Assembly (NCBI RefSeq): GCF_963678635.1
Contig: NC_087069.1
Span: 44,685,448-44,745,447 of the forward strand
Direction of reading: 5' to 3'
Origin: Symsagittifera roscoffensis
Taxonomy: Eukaryota; Xenacoelomorpha; Acoela; Convolutidae
DNA: 60,000 bases
Shown here: positions 55,301 through 60,000 of the stretch, piece by piece
Layout: each line of letters starts with the position of its first letter
Position numbering within the stretch: position 1 is the first letter of the stretch
Made by a program: the position numbers and the translations under genes
Notes under the pieces: generated by a model
The model's database searches: none
Seen by the model: the letters and a program-made list of their open reading frames with translations, nothing else
What the model was told of the DNA's origin: nothing

Positions 55301-56080
55301 TCAATCAACCGGTGGTGTAATTTAAAATTAATTTAAATTAGAGGTAGTCCAGCAACACATCTCGTCAATCTCGATTGATAGGTTTTATGTAATTTAAGTA
55401 TACCTAGTAATGCTGTATGGTCTGTAACTGCAGTATTTTGTATGCATACTAAAAATATTGGCAAGGTTCTATGGACGAGACTACTCTCATAGTTCTAACG
55501 CATTCGTTGACCATTTTTGCACAAGTTATCAGATTATGATATTACGTTCCAGCCGGAATTGGGTTTTGTCCCAACGCGTCCTTGCCCATAGTGTGAGGCA
55601 TCGCAAGCGTTCCTCTGGTCATGATAATTTTTCGTTTTAATAGCTTAATTTTTTTCTATGTTGTTCAGTCCGATTGAATTTTTCGTCTGTTTTAGTAATG
55701 GCCAAAGACTTATGGCATCTTGCGCCATACTAGATTAAAATTTAACGAAAAGTTGATTCGAATCCAATAACGATTACAGTCCATGAGTTTGTCAATTTTC
55801 GGCAGTTGATAACTTTTCTTGTGGATCAACTTGTCTAAGACTGCCGAATGTCTAAGACTGCCGCAACTGCTTATTTCATTTTGCGCTCTTTCTGCAGCTC
55901 ATGCTGTCCTCAGATGATGAATCTCCGTATTCGATGTTACAGGACCGTTCTTCTTTATCCGAATTTTGCCTGTCGTTTCCGATTATTTTCAATTTATCAC
56001 TTCAAAGTGTTGTTTTTCTCTTCTATCAGAAATAACGGGACTGTCTAGTTGCCATGGACTGTTTTTGTTCCGTTTATTAT
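52380..56080 (-). mobile_element. Ty3/gypsy-derived block B, decayed
   Basis: Diverged second copy of block A. Shared landmarks include attatcgtcctcgg-like text (46780 and 52744), the phrase tgaggatatgggctgg / tgaggatctggggtctg (47250 and 53163), cgctgacgt/caagctgacatccttatcag-type text, tcctggat-ggttagag, and gatctgtaactacagtaa / gtctgtaactgcagtatt. All coding text is broken. Confidence 0.6.
55200..55450 (-). pseudogene. Ty3/gypsy RNase H fragment (block B)
   Basis: The minus strand reads TAVTDHTALLGILKLH with TDH at 55417-55425, equivalent to the block A copy at 49692-49700. The surrounding frame is short and ends in stops. Confidence 0.6.
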
Positions 56081-58040
56081 GAATAAACAAGATATCTTTC
56101 TCTTCGAATAAACAAGATTATGCATGAACAAAAATTTGAAGTGGTTTCCCTTACATGCTGTGGTTTGTTTTCCATTTTTGAATTTCAATGCCAATTCTAG
56201 GCACTATTCCGGATTCAGAATCTCCTTCAATAAGTGTTTCTCAACATCATTGTTTGCCAAATTCAAGGTAATTGTGTCTCGATTTTTGGGAGTACCCAGG
56301 TTGCATACTTGAGCAATGTCGCGAGAGAGGAGTGTGAAAAAATTCAATGTCATGTTCCGGTGCGATTTGCATGTATCATCTAACATCTCCCAACTGTTGT
56401 AACTGTTTATTCTGTTATTTACACATTTGCAATCATCAGTTGAAGATTTTTCCTACACTTTTCTCTCACTCCCAGTGAGACAGAGATTTGTTGTGATTTT
56501 ACCTTTTTATTCACTAAAGCCCAAGGAGTTTTACTGAATTTGACCCCGGTACACACTTGCATACAAAATCAAAAGGTAAATTCATACATCTCCGTCTCAC
56601 CGGGAGTGGGAGAACAGTGTAGGAGAAAGCTTCAACGGGTGTGTGCAAGTTTATTCTGTTATTTGCACACTTGCTTACATCCGTTGAAGCTTTCTCTTAC
56701 ACTGTTCTCCCACTCCCAGTGAGACAGAGATTTGTGATTTTTTCTTTTTATTCACTAAAGCCCAAGGAGTTGTACTGAATTTGACCCCGAGAGCTCGTAT
56801 TTTTTGGCACTCGTTTTCCCACTCATTTGTCAGTGTGAAACTTTAGATCACTTGTTCCCGAATGGATTGCTGTGTCGGATGAACGTGTTCAATTTCTTCA
56901 AACTGTTTTTCTGGAAACAAAATCCTGTCGCTTTTCCTTGCCAGAGATACTCCAGATCAAACTCGTTTTGCTGATCATAGCCATAACTTGATGACCTGAG
57001 GGCGGTACGACTAAACGAATCTTGCTAAGCGGATAATTTAATTATGACCAGTTATCGAAATTTAATTCAAAAACGATAAGTTAACGAATTAACACAAATT
57101 AATAATTGAATCACAATCTACAAATAACGGCAATGAAAACGTTCTCATTGAAATAACACTTCGATTGTGACCTGCTACTTTGGCTTTGAAACCCCTCTGA
57201 ATGAAAACAAACGTACAAGCTAAGATAAAAACATTTTAATGGTTCTTTTTTGTAATTTGATTTTCAAGAAGTCAACAATTCCGATTAAAACTTCTTCATT
57301 ACGAGGCCAAACTGTGAACTGGATAGGCGCACATTTTTGTGCTTGTATGTTCCTGGATTCCAGAGACAAGTCTTTAAACATGTTAAAATTTTGTCGGAAC
57401 GATCAAAGAAAAGTGAAGAACAAAAGAAGAACAAAGGGAGCGTCGTTTTTGCGGAACCTGCTTGCAATGCACAAAATGCACAGTTTGGCCTCGTAATGAT
57501 TTCGTTTTTTCTATTCATGTACTTTTTTGCATGTTCTGAGACTGTTGTTAGCTTTTCAATGTATCATCAGGATCATTGTAGGCACAGTACGTTTTGCTTT
57601 ACAAGCAAATCATTCAGTACCACTCCACTCGACTTTATAAAAATCAGAATTTCTGATATCACAAATTGTAAGTTTAACAACTCTGATTTTATATAATAAC
57701 ATTCAATTTTTTTCAATATTCCTATGTTGTTTCGGTTTGCGGACTAGTTACTTGCCTGTTTCAAGAGAGTTAGGTCATAATAAATTGATTTTAAAAATTC
57801 TCAGCTTGGTTGTTTTCACAATTATAGAATGGTTTTCAACCTAACTTGTTGACCATATTTTCTCACTTATAGCCCAAGGAGTTTTACTGACCGCGACTCC
57901 GATAGCTCGTGTTTTTCGGCACTCATTTTCTCACTCCTTTGTCAGTGTGAAATTTTGGATTACTTGTTCCCGAATGGATTGTTGTGTCAGATGCGAGTGT
58001 TCCATTTCTTCTAACGGTTTTTCTGGAAACAAAATTAACT
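56080..58040 (-). mobile_element. Ty3/gypsy-derived block C, partial
   Basis: A third related piece: 56990-57200 resembles the 47260-47480 and 53170-53370 regions (aattaataattgaatcacaa-type text followed by a gtgacctgct/ acatatgaat stretch). Within it, 56758-56925 is repeated at 57867-58035 (aagcccaaggagtt to ctggaaacaaaat), offset about 1.1 kb. No intact frame. Confidence 0.5.
56406..56780. repeat. Nested direct and inverted repeats; 62 bp hairpin arms
   Basis: Arms 56589-56650 and 56669-56730 are reverse complements with about six mismatches in 62 bases and an 18-base loop. The right arm plus its downstream text is also directly repeated from 56406 (offset 244 bases; both run through tttattctgttattt to cccaaggagtt). 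The core shared sequence is gtgggagaacagtgta / agaaagcttcaacgg. Confidence 0.85.
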
Positions 58041-58690
58041 GCACATATTTTCAATCATAATCATGACAAATCCGATCACTGACTGGTTGGAAATTATTAT
58101 GTGCTAAGAATTAAAGTTAGGCAGATTTGTTTTTCATTCTAGTGGGCTTTTGTTTTGGTTGACCGAAGCTAAAAATTTTCATGAAATTTTTGGTGCCAAC
58201 CAATACCTTTAAAATTTTAGAGAGAATTCCCCTCCAACAATTGCTTCTCCGGAAAACTTTAAAAGCGTTTTTTTTTTTAATTTTTAATTTAAAAATTTGT
58301 CGAAAGTTTTTCTCACATAATGTCTCAATTCTTAGTTTTTTTGAAATAACTCAACAAATCGAAAAGTCGACCTATAAAAAAACCGACAAAAGGCCATAAC
58401 GATTGGCGGTTATTGATGAATGGTAAGTTTTTTGCGTACTGTTTTTGTGTAGGAAAGTACGGCAAAACTTTTATTTGAAAGAGAGAAAAACATTTGAGCT
58501 ATTGGAAGAAATTGGTTCACTTTGATTTTTGTTTGTAAAATTGAGGTTGCATGTGATTTTCCGACACTGAATGGTAAAAACAATGTTGTCTGATACTTCT
58601 CTAAGCCTCGGACAAAACGACTTGCTTCAACTTCTACAGTCAATTTAAACAGCATAACATCAAATTAAAAATATCTGAAAAAATAGCAGC
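58040..58690. other. No gene seen
   Basis: AT-rich sequence between gypsy block C and the second BEL/Pao fragment. Short frames here have no recognised motif. Confidence 0.45.
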
Positions 58691-59209
58691 AGTTTTCCGG
58701 GTAACAAGAACTCAATACGATCTCAACTATCTCAAAAACCTGTCAACATGTTTGATGGCAAATTGACTTTTTTGCAAACCAGTGACTTCAAGGCCTATTG
58801 GTTATCTTTGAAATTTTTGAAAGTCTTCATTTGAGTCAGATGGGTTTGTCTCCTTGAAATGTGTTTGTCAACAACCCACACTAACTCTCATTTTTTTGAA
58901 AGTAACGTCGCTAACGGAGTGCCACTCATTGCGTTTAATCAAAGCGGGCAGATATTCACGAAGCCAGCAGCTCTAAATTACGTTGGCAAAGCTTTGAGCT
59001 CAAATATATAATGCTTTCGATGGTAGATTTGTTCCTGAAAATAGACAGAAGGAAAGCTAGGTTTTTTCGGACTGACAATAAGTAACTACCGCGTAGCACC
59101 TCAGTAACATCCGGATTTGTACTTACTGAGGTTAAAAAGCGAGCGTTCAGTGTTTTTCTAAGAGATAAAGTTGTATCATGAACTTCAGGAGTGAGTTTCT
59201 AAATTCCAA

Positions 59210-59467
59210 TTATTGTGTAGAATACTCTATTACAACGCCGAACGAGTTGTTCCTACGTAATTTAGGGCTGTCGTAGGCTTGACTTTCCGTTTGATACCCT
59301 TTTTGCCAGCTCTGCGGGTGCTTTAGCATTTCAAGGATGAATCCAAATGAGCAAGGGGAATCAAATTTTTTGATTCCCCTTACACATGAAGTTGTGTCCA
59401 TGGAAGAGACGATGTCAATTTGTATAGCCCTATAGCCCTTGTGGTCATACTTGAAAGAAGGAAGCAC
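59210..59467 (-). pseudogene. BEL/Pao integrase core with internal deletion (fragment 2)
   Basis: The frame keeps IEIVSSMDT-type text (IDIVSSMDTTSCVRGIKKF) but jumps from there to SWQKGYQ, skipping the part that holds the second catalytic Asp (SDNGTNF in the first copy). Below 59210 the tail (WVVDKH, SGTPL) is visible in several frames down to about 58900. Confidence 0.7.
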
Positions 59468-59589
59468 AAAATAATCTCAGAAAACTTCCTGATTGAGACG
59501 TAAAATTGTCGAAAGTGTTCAACCCCACAAATTGGGAAGGGTGCATGTTTGTAACCAAGCTATTCAACTAAAAGCTCTGCCACAATAGG

Positions 59590-59859
59590 TTAGACCGTTT
59601 TGGTTTTGTTTCTACAAGTAATGCAGTGGAATTTGTTGAATCTTAGCAAAACGCGACGATTCAAGATCTCAAACTTTAAGTCAGCTGAGTCTCGTAGATA
59701 GTCTACGAACTGGTGATAATAGTGCCAGTGAAAGTCAGTGATAAACAGTTTTAGTAGAATATGCCCATTTTGAAAGCTTTTTGTTGGTCTTGTTTTAAAA
59801 TTGGTTAAAACTAGGCGGCGAATCCGTCTTGTTGAACAATTTATGCACGCAGACCGCAA
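59590..59859 (-). pseudogene. BEL/Pao integrase N-terminal segment (fragment 2)
   Basis: The 89-codon minus frame reads RRIRRLVLTNFKT, LLKLFITDFHWHYYHQF and FHCITCRNKTKTV, aligned with RIRHLVETEYDT, LVKLFVSDVHYRYQHQF and VHCLICRKRKAKTV at 33020-33270. The H..H..C-x2-C zinc-binding residues are largely kept. Confidence 0.8.
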
Positions 59860-60000
59860 TAAAGTTCAAGGTTTGGCATTTTCTATCAAAACCGGATCGA
59901 TAATATTCTTGGCTTTATTGCGGTAGTTTGGATTCAATCTGAGCATAGAGGCAAACACTCCCTGGAGTCTACTAAAAAAGTGAATTCTTCTCGTGCTAAT

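Larger units (their letters stand above)
58690..60000 (-). mobile_element. BEL/Pao fragment 2, decayed, running off the window
   Basis: The minus strand matches the plus-strand element at 31.4-34.4 kb from the region before the integrase zinc finger, through the integrase tail, to the 3' region (aggccttgaagtcactgg near 58790). Order on the minus strand is colinear. It has many more lesions than the first copy. The 5' part lies beyond the window. Confidence 0.8.

Noticed and set aside
1-60000. tRNA, rRNA, bacterial promoters or terminators
   Set aside because: None recognised; the transposon content, TRIM-like gene and splice-like signals indicate a eukaryotic nuclear genome.

Overview
This window is animal genomic DNA, AT-rich, gene-poor and full of transposons. 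There are no bacterial features (no operons, ribosome binding sites, CRISPR, rRNA or recognisable tRNA). The only clearly intact host-like gene encodes an intronless RING/B-box (TRIM-like) protein. Its unusual RING spacing reminds me of crustacean (daphniid-like) TRIM families, but the taxonomic guess is weak. A scaffold gap of exactly 200 N lies at 44969-45168.

Layout. 1-7.6 kb: decayed Ty3/gypsy element on the minus strand (gag, zinc knuckle, protease, RT/RNase H in order from high to low coordinates). 9.5-11.1 kb: a perfect palindrome, an unidentified acidic ORF remnant, and a duplicated segment carrying a ~30-33 bp minisatellite. 11.1-17.3 kb: plus-strand remains of a Polinton/Maverick with packaging ATPase, retroviral-type integrase, minor capsid (penton-like), small basic capsid-associated protein, double-jelly-roll major capsid protein and adenain-like protease, all broken; no DNA polymerase B was found. 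17.3-21.8 kb: mostly non-coding, with small repeat clusters, a foldback element with CCCGGG-bearing inverted ends, and a possible first exon of a type II membrane protein. 21.9-23.3 kb: intact TRIM-like gene. 24.7-31.3 kb: six head-to-tail ~1.1 kb units. 31.4-34.9 kb: plus-strand BEL/Pao pol lacking its 5' part. 34.9-44.8 kb: seven copies of a ~0.5 kb non-autonomous element whose ends look Helentron-like, a foldback with TAATCGATTA ends, and a second, broken TRIM-like copy flanked on both sides by copies of the 0.5 kb element. 45.4-46.0 kb: second copy of the palindrome-rich foldback. 46.6-58 kb: three related blocks of minus-strand Ty3/gypsy debris, including a strong 62 bp inverted repeat. 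58.7-60 kb: minus-strand BEL/Pao fragment, homologous to the one at 31-34 kb.

The genes do not form one pathway. Most of the window records successive transposon insertion, tandem amplification and decay. The most informative parts are the Polinton capsid module, the asymmetric-ended 0.5 kb family, the six-unit array whose outer units look older than its inner ones, and the TRIM-like pair with a shared unrecognised C-terminal domain and repeated TQT motifs. Family assignments rest on motifs read by eye; no database search was run.
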